64,000 nt of DNA from Piper betle (taxonomy: Eukaryota > Streptophyta > Magnoliopsida > Piperales > Piperaceae): contig JAURVB010013224.1 of assembly GCA_033002965.1 (NCBI GenBank), positions 1 to 64,000 on the forward strand, in the 5' to 3' direction. This document shows, in pieces, positions 49,798-61,307 of this stretch. The stretch's first letter is position 1, and each line of letters begins with the position of its first letter. The position numbers and the translations under genes were made by a program. The notes under the pieces were generated by a model, which was not told the origin of the DNA, made no database searches, and saw only the letters and a program-made list of their open reading frames with translations.

Positions 49798-52573
49798 TCA
49801 GTTCGCTACAAGGTGAGGCGCAGAGCCTTTAAAAGGAAGAACACATGAATAAGTTATGTACTTGACACTGTCTAGAAGGACAACGACAAAGATCCGAGAC
49901 AAGGACTTCGATTTGGGGGAACCCTGCTCTCTCCATCTGTGTCACTGGCGTCTCTTGGATCCATCAACACAGATACAACTATTGACGACGAAACAGATTC
50001 GTTACTGTGGAGGTTGTTTTCACCTGTGGATTTCCCGGTTGATTCCCTGGTTCTCTTAAAAGCGGAGCTAGGCAGGGGTATTGCTTGATGGAGGATTCTC
50101 CTACTCTTATTTTTGGAAGAAGTGGAGTAGCCTGGATGGCTTTCAGAAGCGTTTACAACTGAGTTTGCCGATACAATTGCCCCCGAATTGGAGGAAACTT
50201 CAAATTGAAACACTTCAGTGCACATGCCAGATCTCAGTATCGGTCCTACAAAAGAGGAACAACATTTAAAGCACAAATGCACGCAAATGTTACACATACA
50301 CGTTCCATGGAAGTTTAAAGTGTGTGCAGCTAATTGAGACATGAAGCAAATACAACCTAAGTTAATTGTTGTCACATGGGCAGTGCCTCTCATATAGGCT
50401 CAGTTAAAGAGGCAGAGAAAAATGAGAGATTTTCCATGCATTATTTCTACCATACCAAACCAGCAATAAATAATCCCATAACTATCTCATAAAAAAGGTA
50501 GCTCGAAGTCAACGTGCAACAGCACAAAAAAAAAAACTAGATACAATTACACGGTTAATGCATGCTAGTTTTGTTATTTCAAATTTTCTATACAACAAGA
50601 ATCCCTATGAGATGTTAAAGAAAACTAATCAACAATATCGCCAAGGAAAACTAAAACAGAAAAGTCATTATTACCGTCGACTGCTTAAGGATAACCATAA
50701 AGCAAGAAGCTAAAGTTAAAGTCCAAAGCTAACCTTGTTAGAAAATTTCCAACAACTAATGCTGCCTTATAATTCTACAAAGTATGTACAAGGGCAAACA
50801 TTACACACATTATTTCATAGAAAGTTCATTGCTCAATGGTGCAGCATCAAGAGTGATATGGGCAATGTATACCCTTATATCTACCGTCAGTCTTAGTGGT
50901 GCAAGATAACCTTCCACGACCTCACTTATATATTAATTAGTAACTTCAATGAATAATAAATATTTGAATATGGAACATATTTCAACCACAGCAGTAACAA
51001 GCCTCAATTTGTCGCATATGTTTCAATTTTGTACTGATTACTGAAGTACTAATATAAAGAGCATTCACGGAATAAGTCACAACCCTAGTCAGAATATAGA
51101 ACCCTAACATAAATAGTGAACCAACAAAGGGCTTAACATAATTTAAAGATCACTCACCCGCAAGTCCTTCACGAAACCATTCCTGCAAAGGACCCTCCGC
51201 TGCATTCGACCTCTCTTGGCCATCATAACTATCTCCAGAACCTGAACCAATCGCTCTGAGCTTCTCTGTATGCTTCCTGTAATGGCGAGGCTGCTTCTGA
51301 ACATCCACTCCGGACGCAGAAACAGCCAATGCGGAACCCAAACTCCTCGGAATCGCCAAACCCGTCTTCTCCCAATCATTTCCCCTACCACCGTCCCTTC
51401 CAGGCTTCGTCTTGGAACTCTTCGAGTTCGCCACAGCCTTCTCACTCGCAAGAATCGAATGAATTATCAAATTCCCATCAATCTTCACCAACTTATCATT
51501 CCTAGGCACATACAGCGACGCCGAAAGAGGCTCGCTTGCATTCCTCAACCAATGTGGTTCCTTTTGATCTCCCTCACCACCGCCACTACCACATTTATCA
51601 ACAGTACCCTTCACAGCCAAAACTCTGTCTTTCAGCTTACTACGAAACACACCATTACCATAATCTACTCTACTCAAGTTAGTGATCGATCCATATCTAA
51701 CATTAACGATTGGAAGTAGACCACCAAAAAGCAGCAAGAAGAAGAGCAGACCCAACAAACTCACACTCGCCACCTTCTTCGTCTTACCACCATCCACCCT
51801 CTTGGCCTTGGGCGCCGACGCCGGCTGCTGAGGCTTGATCCGAGGGATGGGCACCAGCGGGACCTGCGAACCCTGCGCCTTAACAACAAAAGGGGCGGGC
51901 GCGGGGATCCACGGGATGGGCACAGCCGCGGCCAAGGGCGGCGGGTAGATGGGCTGCCCGGCGACCCCGGCGATGGCGGCGGAGAGCTGCTGCCGCAGGG
52001 TGGCGTTCTCAGCGACCACGTAGGAAAGCTTGCCGTTCAACTCGGCCACGGCGGTGCCGAGCGACCGCACCCTCTCCTCCAACTCCTCGACGTAGTGCTT
52101 CTTCCTCTGCCGCGAAAGCTGCGCGCTCTCCCGGTTCCGCATGAGTCGCGCCTGCTTCTTGGCCCCGTCGCCGCCATCGCCGCCGGAGGACCGGTGAAGC
52201 TTCACGACCCGGGCGCCCGAGTCAACCCCATCCCCACCCATCTTCCTCTTTCCCACCGGAGCCACCGCCGCGGCATCGACCTCCGATTTGACCGGGTCGT
52301 CCAATCGAATCGAGGAGACGGCGGGGGCGTCGCCGGAATTGCGGGAGGAGGAGGGGAGAGCTTGGGGTCAGGAGTCGAGGGAGGATGATCCGGGGCGGAT
52401 CCGGAGGAGTCGGCGGCGGAGTCGGGGGAGGGGAAGGAGAGGGCGGAGTCGGGGGAGAGGAGGAAGAGGTCGTCGAGGTGGAAGTCAAGATCGTCAAAGG
52501 AGAAGGAGAGGGGTTGGAGTTGAGGTAGTCGGTATCGATGGGGGAAGTCGTCGAAGGCGGGGGATCCCGCCAT
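49798..52573 (-). CDS. Membrane-anchored bZIP transcription factor, bZIP17/bZIP28 type (2 exons; frame broken twice)
   Basis: Exon 1 is 52573-51158 and exon 2 is 50245-49798 on the minus strand, with GT/AG ends. In order: an acidic N-terminus ([12 protein letters not shown]), basic region and zipper ([23 protein letters not shown]), a Pro-rich linker, one hydrophobic segment ([20 protein letters not shown]), and a lumenal tail with RRIL, the usual site-1-protease site, ending PHLVAN. In the family, ER stress sends the protein to the Golgi, two proteases free the bZIP part, and it activates chaperone genes. The frame is shifted by one base near 52343-52345 (GGG) and again at 49915-49919 (GGGGG). 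In both, one extra G restores the family frame, giving about 621 codons. Assembly error in homopolymers is likely; a true pseudogene cannot be excluded. An alternative ATG lies 20 codons upstream. Confidence 0.88.
50246..51157 (-). other. Intron of the bZIP gene
   Basis: A 912-bp AT-rich intron. On the minus strand it starts GTGAGTGATC and ends CTCTTTTGTAG. Splitting one glycine codon at this place (GLA-G-PIL) restores the conserved family sequence. Confidence 0.85.
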
Positions 52574-52892
52574 GGCTGGGCTGGGTGGGAGAGAAGGAAG
52601 GACGGCGAAGGGTTTGATGGTGGCGTTGGCCAACTTCCGAACCTTCTTTCTCTTCCCCTTTCCACGTATTTGGTTGCGTACGTATCACATATGGTTGCGT
52701 ATACCCGTTTTGCTTTTTTTACTTTTACCGCCCTGGCCTTGGCCTTGGCCCTGGGAGGCGTCTATATCACATATGGTAACAAGAACCTTCGTATGTGGTC
52801 CTTTTCCGGTCTTTTTCTCCAGTTTTTATTTGATAAGAAAAAAAGAATTATTTTTTTTGTAATTGTATTTTAAAAGGAGAAAGTGTTGCTGA
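52574..52892 (-). promoter_or_regulatory. Short upstream region of the bZIP gene
   Basis: Only about 320 bp separate the bZIP start codon from the foldback element. On the minus strand an ACGTGG core lies near 52663-52668. This is a common bZIP-binding core and fits the ER-stress-type promoter logic of the family, but one such hexamer is weak evidence. The text CACATATGGT occurs twice (near 52687 and 52767). Confidence 0.3.
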
Positions 52893-55060
52893 ATTGAGCA
52901 CAGCCATGCTTGGCTGTATTCAATTTTTTCAGCTGTTGGATTGAATCCAACGGCTGAAAAACCCAACACCATCTTCCCCCTCCCTCCCTCCCTCCCTCCC
53001 TCCCCTGCAAACATACCCACGCCGCGCCCCTCGCCCCGCCCCACGCCCCACGCTCCTCGCCCCGCGCCCCTCGCCCTGCCCCCCGCCCCCACCCTTCCCC
53101 TCCCCCGCTGTCACCCCCGCCGCGCCCGCCCCGTGCCCCTCACCCCGCCTGCGCCCTCACTCCGCCCACGCCCCTCCCCTCGGGCCCCTCCCCGCCCCGC
53201 CCCGCCCGCCCCACCCCTCCCCTGCCCCTCTGTTTTCGGTTCCTCCGTTTCTCTGTCAGTGCGGCGCAGCACGGCCGGCGGGAGGCGTTGGCTTGGGAGT
53301 CTGGAGAGGAGGTGGTCACCGGCGATTACAGCCCGGGCGAAAGAAGCGACGATGACGAAATAGCAGTTTCGCTTCGTCGCACTTCACTTCCTCTGTTTCC
53401 CGCCGGTGAGTCAATCACCGCCGCACGCTGCACCGCCGGGGGCTCGCAGAAAACCGCCGCCCCTCAAACCCCTTCGCCGCCCGCCGCCAGCTTGCCTCAA
53501 GATCCGTCGGCGGCCCCTGTTAGCCAGAAAACAGAGGTTCCTCTGTTTGCTTGCCTCAAGATCCGCTCCGTCTCCACCGCCGACCCGGCCTTGGATGTGC
53601 TGCACGGCGACCCCGGGCGTACGCTGTCCAGGCTTGGGGAAGAGTCGGGAAGGCAGCGAGCGGCGGGCGGCGAGGCCGCCGGTGGTGGGGCGGCAGCAGC
53701 AAAACAGAGGGGGAAGGAAAGGGCAATGGCATTTTTGTAATAAACATTTGACTCGCTCCCGACTTTGAATCAATATTACGAAATGAATTTAAAAAAATAA
53801 AATAAAATAATTTCATAATAAAAATTTGACTTCTTCCTAACTCGAATTAATATTATGAAATAATTTTTTTAAAAAAATATAATTTCGTAATAAAAACTTT
53901 GACTCGCTCCTGACTCGAGTCAATATTACGAAATACATCTCGAAAAATTTGAAAAAAATAAAGTAAAATACCATAAAATAAAATAAACCATTAGAACTCG
54001 ATTAATTTATTTTATGGTATTTTACTATATTTTTTATATTTTTCAGGATATATTTTATAATATTGACTTTAGTCGGGAGCCAAGAGCGGTCAAGTTTTTA
54101 TTATAAAATTGTCATTGATCGGTGGGGGAGAAAACAAGGTTGGTGAAGAAAAATGAAACAATGGCAATTTTGTAAAACTTGACTAGCTCCCGACTAAAGT
54201 CAATATTATGAAATATATCCCGAAAAATATAAAAAATATAGTAAAATACCATAAAATAAATTAATCGAGTTCTAATGGTTTATTTTATTTTATAGTATTT
54301 TACTTTATTTTTTCAAATTTTTCGAGATGTATTTCGTAATATTGACTTAGTGAGAGCGAGTCAAAGTTTTTATTACGAAATTATATTTTTTTAAAAAAAT
54401 TATTTCATAATATTAATTCGAGTTGGGAAGAAGTCAAATTTTTATTATGAAATTATTTTATTTTATTTTTTTAAATTCATTTCGTAATATTGATTCAAAG
54501 TCGGGAGCGAGTCAAATGTTTATTACAAAAATGCCATTGCCCTTTCCTTCCCCCTCTGTTTTGCTGCTGCCGCCCCACCACCGGCGGCCTCGCCGCCCGC
54601 CGCTCGCTGCCTTCCCGAATCTTCCCCAGGCCTGGACGGCGTACGCCCGGGGTCGCCGTGCAGCACATCCAAGGCCTGGTCGGCGGTGGAGACAGAGCGG
54701 ATCTTGAGGCAAGCAAACAGAGGAACCTCTGTTTTCTGGCTAACAGGGGCCGCCGGTGGAGGGGCGAGGGGCACGGGGCGAGGGGCGAGGGTCGGAGCGA
54801 GGGGCGAGGGGCACAGGGCGGGGCGAGGGGCGCGGCGGGGGGTGAAAGCAGGGGATGGGGGGAAGGGTGGGGGTGGGGCGGGGGAGGGGCGCGGGGGAGG
54901 GGTGTGGGGCGCGGGGCGAGGGGCGCGGTGAGGGGCGCGGTGTGGGTACGTTTGCAGGGGAGGGAAGGAGGGAGGGAGGGAAGGAGGGGGAAGATGGTGT
55001 TGGGTTTTTCAGCCGTTGGATTCAATCCAACGGCTGAAAAATAAATTGAGCACAGCCAAG
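52893..55060. mobile_element. Large foldback element with arms near 1 kb
   Basis: The outer ends are inverse copies: TTGAGCACAGCCA with CTTGGCTGT on the left (52893-52917) and the complement at 55046-55060. Just inside both is CAGCCGTTGGATT with its palindromic partner (left 52931-52958, right 55009-55038). The pairing continues through C-rich/G-rich arms (52975-53260 with 54740-54990), a gene-like GC block (53515-53740 with 54530-54745) and AT-rich inner arms (53740-54118 with 54160-54530). The short loop centres near 54140. The right arm lacks about 350 bp present in the left (53260-53510). Open frames within the arms mirror each other and look non-coding. No transposase and no clear target duplication was found. 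Confidence 0.85.
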
Positions 55061-56284
55061 AATCTCATTCTCATTTTAAAAATGGGCATAGCTATAAAAA
55101 ATTATTTGAAAAAAATTATTATGACAAAGTGTCTTTCGGTTTAGTGTCATTTAAATTCAATTAAAAAGCTTATTTCATCGGTCAATTTGATAGCAGATGG
55201 TGGTAGGCTAACTCTAGTGGCACTTATCCAATTAAAACCAGTCCTTACCGTATCCATAACAGGGAGACAGCCAAAATCATACATCCCATGAAATGATGTA
55301 TGCGGATACATATTGCAATACTGTCGATACATACCGGGTTTTCAAAAAGGCCATACACTCGATACGCATCAAAGTAATTTATTTTTTACTAATTTTAAAT
55401 ATATAAATTGAAAAAAAACTTAATCTACTCTAAAGACGATCAAATTCTTTTATCTATTTTAGGTGAATTATATCATTCTTTTATAATTTATAGATAAATA
55501 AAAATAAATAATATCCTTCCTCTTCTTCTTATATTTGTTTTGTTTTCTTTATTTTTAATTGATTCTCATTAATCTTTTTAGTATTCGTACATTTTCTATA
55601 GTTATTTTAATTTTTTATAAGATACATAATAATCATTTAAAAAAGAAACTACTTATTTTTGCTTTGGGTATGGTTAAGTACTCTATATTTATATATTAGT
55701 ATAACAAAAATAATGTTTTCTATCATGAAATTTAACAAAATGATTATTATTATTATTATTAAATCTTGATTATTATCATGTTTATTTGCAAAATAATTTT
55801 AATTTTAGATGTGAGATGAATGGATACAGTTAATTCATTCATCAATTATAAATTTTAAATTAATATTTATTACTGTTTAAATAAAAAATGAATTTAAATC
55901 AATATTTTATTTAATATTTTTGATAAAATATTATTTTATATATATTATTAATTCACTTCAAGTCGACTCATACTAGGTTTTCAATGCATACCAAATTTTT
56001 AAGAGTCCGATACATATCTAAAATGCGATAAGTCGTACCATGCCCAAACTACGGTGGTTGGAGATAGCTAAGTTTGGACATATTCACCTTAATTGGGCTG
56101 AAATATATTAACAAACTAAATTAAATCCTTGAGTAATTCATGCAACATGCTACCTAATTAATATAAATTGATAACCGATATTTGATCTAAATCCGCATAA
56201 CCTATATCTAACCTAATCCTACCCTATTGACTAAAATAATATTAAAAAATATAATTTTGTTATATAAAAATAGATTGAAAGTTT
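55061..56284. other. AT-rich intergenic DNA
   Basis: No gene or RNA is supported. A CGATAC/GATACATA-rich phrase occurs near 55325-55370 and again near 56005-56035, which may mark ends of an unrecognised repeat. Confidence 0.4.
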
Positions 56285-57828
56285 GCTTAACCAAATTGAA
56301 GATTGACATCCCTATTAATAAACTAGATCTAACTCCAGGAGTTATTGTATGTAAGACTAAGTTGACGGATATTACAATCCATCCATTTTAAAAAATTTCG
56401 TCCTCGAAATTCTTACCATTACCTATTGCTAGCCCTAGCCCATATCCTTTTTAACCCATAGCTAGTAGCCTAACCCATGTCCCTGGTCAACCCACTATCC
56501 AATATGGCCCCGGTTTGGCTCTAATACCAATTATAATGACTTGACTGAAAGTATAATATAATTGACCTAACTCATCCCTTCAAAAGCTTAGTTAACTAAG
56601 CCTTCAAAAGCTTAGTTAACTAAGTTAAAAATCATTTTATGCATCCCCGCTAATAAACTAGATCTTACCCCATGACATATTAGATATAAGACTAAGTTAA
56701 GGGATATTACAATTCACCCACCCTAGAAAATTTTGTCTTTGAAATTCCTACACTTGACCTATTGCTAGCCCTAGCCCACATCTTTCTTGGCCCATGGCTA
56801 GCAGTCTAGCCCATATCCCTAATCATCCCACAATCTAATACGGTCTAGGATTGGTTCTCATACCAACTATAACAACTTGGTCGAAAGTGCAATATAATAG
56901 GCCTAAGTCATCCCTTCAAAAGTTTAATTAATGAAGTTGAAGATCAATTTGTACATCCACACTAATAAATTAGATTTTACTTCAAGACGTATTAGATATA
57001 GGACTAAGTTGAAGGATATTATAATCCACCCACCTTAATAAATTTCATCGTCGAAATTCTTACAGTTGACCCATTACTAGCCATAGTCCACACCCTTCTT
57101 TTCCCATGGCTAGCAGCCTAGCCCACATCCCTAATCAACCCACCAACTAATATAGTCTCATATTAGCTTTGATACCAACTATAACGACCCCTCCAAATGT
57201 GTAAAATAATGGGCTTAAGTCATCCATTCAACAATTTGATTAATCAAGTGGAAGATCGTTTTACACATCCCTACTAACAAACTGGATCTTACTCCACGAC
57301 GTATTAGATGTAAGACTAAGTTTAAGGATATTACAATCCACCCACCTCAGAAAATTGTCTTCCAAATTTTTACACTTTGCTTGTTACTAGCCCTAATCTA
57401 CGTCCTTCTTGGCCTGTGACCAGTAGCTTAGTCCACGCCCTTAGTTCAGCCTACCATCCAATACAGTCCCAGATTAACTTTGATATTAATCGTAACGACC
57501 TGACTTAAAGCACCACATGATGGGCTTAAGTCATTCCTTCAAAAGATTTGTTAACTAAGTTGAAGATCATTTTGTACATCCTTAATTTGGATCTTACTCC
57601 AGGATGTATTAGATGTAGGATTGAGTTGGAGGATACTACAATTCACCTACCTTATAAAAAAATTCCGTTCTTGAAATTCTTACACTTAGCTTGTTGCTAG
57701 CCCTACCCACATCCTTCTTGGTTTATAGCTAGTAGCCGAACCCACATCCCTAGTCAGCTTATTATTTAATATGATCTCAGATTGGCTCTGATACTAACTA
57801 TAATGACCTAACCGAAAGTGTAATATTT
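56285..57828 (-). repeat. Tandem array of a miniature LTR retroelement (TRIM-like), five internal units
   Basis: A unit of 305-334 bp is repeated head to tail. The anchor ATTACAATCCACCC recurs, with changes, at 56371, 56705, 57018, 57330 and 57635. On the minus strand each unit has an LTR-like part of about 154 bp (starting TGTAATATCC, ending near GTCGTTATA). That is followed by a primer-site-like TTGGTATCAGAGCC variant, a short non-coding interior and an end resembling the gypsy-type TCGAGGACGAAATTTTTT plus purine tract. Alternating LTR and interior in series fits repeated LTR-LTR recombination of a TRIM-sized element. The first unit is longer owing to a 23-bp duplication near 56577-56622. 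Confidence 0.75.
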
Positions 57829-58137
57829 TAGCACCTCGTTTTGGTTCACCCGCGAACCAAACAGGAAATGCTATCTGCGACTAAACTGTTCGCTAATCTA
57901 CTTGATTCAGTTAAGCCAACCCGGATCTAACCTCGGTGTTTTAAGATGGTGATGCCAACATAAAATGTATAGATGAGATGCTTAGGTTCTAATGTTGTTC
58001 TAAATGGATGCTATGATATGCAATCACATTCAAACAAGGAAAACTCATTAAAAGTTTGGAAAATAAAAATTTTCAAAACAAAACAAGCAAAGTCTCCTCT
58101 AAAAGTACAATAGGGACCACCCTGTCAACAATAAGCA
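57829..58137 (-). mobile_element. LTR fragment related to the LTR at 32571-35582
   Basis: It shares an ordered set of phrases with 32580-32880: GGTTCAC...GAACC near the start, a TTTTAAGATG stretch, then CTCCTCTAAAAGT and CCACCCTGTCAA just before the TA-rich run. The terminal TGTAACA is missing. Probably a decayed, minus-strand relative. Confidence 0.7.

Positions 58138-58138
<1 letters not shown>

Positions 58139-58190
<52 letters not shown>
58139..58190. repeat. (TA)n microsatellite
   Basis: About 50 bp of TA repeats with one ACA interruption. The related LTR has a short TA run at the same place, so the microsatellite expanded within it. Confidence 0.95.
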
Positions 58191-58194
<4 letters not shown>

Positions 58195-58299
58195 ATGGTT
58201 ATTCTGCAACATGTTGTAGAAAAGGTTTTTGCATCATGTTTGATCTGAGCCGTCCATTTACATGAACGGCCCAGGTCAAATCCGAAACAAATACCTAAA

Positions 58300-58700
58300 C
58301 CTCACCCCTTCTCCCTCCCTCCCACCCCTGTCGTCGCCTTCCCCCTCCCGTCCCCCCTACCGCCCTCATCGCCGCCTCCCCCTCTAGCCCCCCTGCCGCC
58401 CTCGTCGCTGCCTCCCCCTTCAGCCCCCCTGCCGCCCTCGTCGCTGCCTCCCCCTTCAGCCCCCACTGCCGCCCCTGTCGCCGCCTCCGTCGCTGCCCCC
58501 GTTGCCACCTCCCCCTGCTGCCCCCCTGCCGCCCCCTCCCTGCCCTCCCCCTCCCACCTCCGTTGCCGCCTCCCCCTCCTGCCACTCCCTGCCGCTCCCT
58601 CCCACCCTCCCTGCCGCCCTTCCTATTGCCCCCACCCTGCCACTCCCGGGCTTGCAACCGCCGCCTCTTTGACCCCTCAACCGTTGCTGCCACCCGGGCT
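58300..58700. repeat. C-rich low-complexity block with 36-bp tandem unit
   Basis: CTGCCGCCCTCGTCGCTGCC with its continuation repeats at 58393 and 58429 and less exactly around these. The Gly-rich open frames on the minus strand are by-products of composition. The block may be the 5' leader of the transposase-related gene that follows, since a donor-like GTAAAA at 58715 and an acceptor-like TTTGTAG ending at 58922 suggest a leader intron. Confidence 0.75.
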
Positions 58701-58939
58701 TGCCATTGCCGCCAGGTAAAATTTTATTGCTCTTTTTTAATGCTAGTACATTTTGGTCAAATACCCAGATAAACCTTGAAGGATCAAAGGTAAGATGACT
58801 TTAAAAAAATCGACCCTATGACTTCATATTTATCAAAGATAATATGATTTTTTAGATGAAGATTATGACTATTATAACATCCAAATTTAGATGAAGATTG
58901 TGGGTATTAACTTTCTTTGTAGTTGCTGAATAGGGTACC

Positions 58940-61307
58940 ATGGAGGAATTTGTAAATGAAAATGATAAGGGTGAAGCCACAACTATTGGTTTGGAGGACT
59001 TCATTGGAGAAATTGCAGAAATGAGAGGAAATTGACATTGTCAATGGCGTATCTGAAGATTGCAATGAGGAGATGGTAAGCTTAATTGGAAATGAAGGGT
59101 GCCAAGTAGGCTTAATTGGAAATGAAGGGTCTCAAGACAAGCTCAGTAAATTATTGATGCCATGCAAGGGAACGGAGTTCAATTCTATTGACGAAGCATA
59201 TTTTTCTTATAATAGATATGCCAAAGTTAGAGGATTTGGGATTAGAAAAGGTACTTCTCATTATTCTAGGAGAACAAACACCGTGTATAGAAAGTTATTT
59301 GTTTGTGAAAAAGAAGGCATGAAGAGGACAGATGATCCAAGACAGAGGGGAAAAGATGTTAAAAGGAGGGCAGACACACGATGAACAATGCAATGCAAAA
59401 ATGGTCATTAAAGTAAATGACAGAGGTAAATGGGTTGTGGAAATTTTTAATGACATGCATTCACATGAGTTGTCATCTCCATCAAAGGTATCGAAAATCT
59501 GATCTCATAAGAAATTAACATTAGTTTCAAAAAAGTTAATGGATGAGCTTTATGATTGTAGATTGGACCATCAAAAATTTCAAGAGTATTGAATCATACT
59601 GGTGGCGTCATTGATGAAGGAGAGTTTACTTATAGTGATTGTAAAAATCATCTATTAAAATCAAGAAAGAATAATATTGGTCGGCAATGTATGAAAGTTT
59701 TAGAATACTTTCAAAAGAAAGTTGGGATTGAAGAAGGTTTTTTTAAGATGGAAGTCGATGAAAATGTCCAAGTTAGGAGTGTTTTTTGGGCTGATAATAG
59801 GTCGAGGATGGCATATATGCACTTTGGAGATGTGGTAGTATTTGATGTCACATACAATACGAATAGTTTTAATATGCCTTTTGCACCTTTCATCGGGATA
59901 AATCATCATAGACAATCAATTCTTTTTGGATGTGCTTTACTTGCAGATGAAACAACAAGTACCTTCACATGGTTGTTTGAAACATGGTTGGAGTGCATGT
60001 GGGGTAAAGAGCCGCAATGTTTCATTACAGATCAAGATATAGCAATGAAAAAAGCTATTTCAAAAGTCTTTCCTAACACTAGACATAGGTATTGTTCTTG
60101 GCACATTGGAATGAATGGAATGATGCATTTAAACCAATTGGGAAAGCATGTGGACTTTAAAAAAGACTACAATGATTGGGTATATGCTGAAACAGTTGAG
60201 GATAGTGAAGCTAAGTGGATAGAACTTAAAGAGAAATATGATATTAAAGAGGGAAGTTGGTTGGATGGGATGTACAAGGAACGTGAGCATTGGATTAATG
60301 CTTACCTTAAGGATTATTTCTTTGCTGGAATGACTTCTAGCCAACGGAGCAAGAGTATTAATGCATTCTTTGACGGGTTTGTAAATGCTCAAACACCAAT
60401 TAGTGAGTTTGTACACTAATATGACATTGCTATACATGCAAGGCGACAAGAGGAAAGTTATGAAGACCACAAAACATTGCACACCAAGTCTCAGATGCAT
60501 GTGGGGAACAAATTGGAAGAATATGCTAGATCCATATATACAAGGAAGATATTTACTCTTTTTCAAGAGGAATTGAAGCAATCCTTACTTTACAAATGTA
60601 AGGAACTTGGTGGTGAAGGTTTATTGAAGATTTATGAGGTAAAAAGGAATTTGGCAGATGAAAGACATCAAATAGTGTCCTTCAAAAACAAACCTGAAAT
60701 TGTTATTGCTTGCACTTGCAAGAAGTTTGAGGGTGAAGGTATTTTATGTTGGCATGTTTTAAGGATTTTCTTTCAAATGGATGTGGACACAATACCTGAA
60801 AAATATGTATTGTTTTGATGGACAATCAATGCTAGGTATGCATCAAGTGCTACTTTGACAACTGTGAGTGAAACTCAAACTTCAACTATTTCACCCAATA
60901 TGATCTACTCTTTTCGGAGTGCGATGTATAAGATTTCAAATTCGGTTTGTTTATCGCCCCAACATTGGGGTGTTGTTATGCCAATGCTTAAAGACGTGGT
61001 TGATGAGCTTGATCGATTGTCTTTGACGTCTTCCTCAGAAATGGAGCAGAGTATCCAATCAATTGATGTGGGTGGACCGACTGTAATAAGTAGATTAGAT
61101 TTGGATAAAATTCCTCAAATTATGCTTAGAGATCCTATGAAGGTCAAGAGTAAAGGTCGTCCAAAGACATGTAAAAGGCTGAAATCTTCATTGGAGTTAG
61201 GCGTGTCATCCCAAGTTAAGAAGCGAAAATGCGGGCTTTGCCACAAACTTGGACATTATATGAATACTTGCTCATTGTATAAGGTACAAATAGATTCTCA
61301 TTATTGA
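58940..61307 (+). pseudogene. FAR1-related / MULE transposase pseudogene
   Basis: The gene starts at an ATG in good context (TACCATGG, 58940). Domains in order are a FAR1-type DNA-binding domain (59170-59490: DEAYFSYNRYAKVRGFGIRK, KWVVEIF, SHELSSPSK), MULE transposase (59560-60418: KISRVLNHTGG, FWADNRSRMAYMHFGDVVVFD, FGCALLADET, ITDQDIAMKKAI), SWIM zinc finger (60700-60760: IACTCKKFEGEGILCWHVL) and a CCHC knuckle (61227-61270: CGLCHKLGHYMNTC). Both readable catalytic aspartates are kept. Lesions are frameshifts near 59028, 59378 and 59560, and stops at 59500-59502, 60417-60419 and 60816-60818. The family descends from Mutator-like transposases and in Arabidopsis includes light-signalling factors FHY3 and FAR1. 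This copy cannot make a full protein. Whether it was a mobile MULE or a host gene is undecided. Confidence 0.9.

Noticed and set aside
52202..52665. Two alternative minus-strand frames near the bZIP start read as separate proteins
   Set aside because: One carries the true acidic N-terminus of the bZIP protein up to the frame break; the rest is out-of-frame translation of the same exon.
52826..53816. Open frames up to 150 codons in the left foldback arm
   Set aside because: They mirror those in the right arm (54423-55044), are low-complexity, and contain no known domain.
58295..58693. 132-codon Gly/Arg-rich frame on the minus strand
   Set aside because: Product of the C-rich tandem block; no homology pattern.
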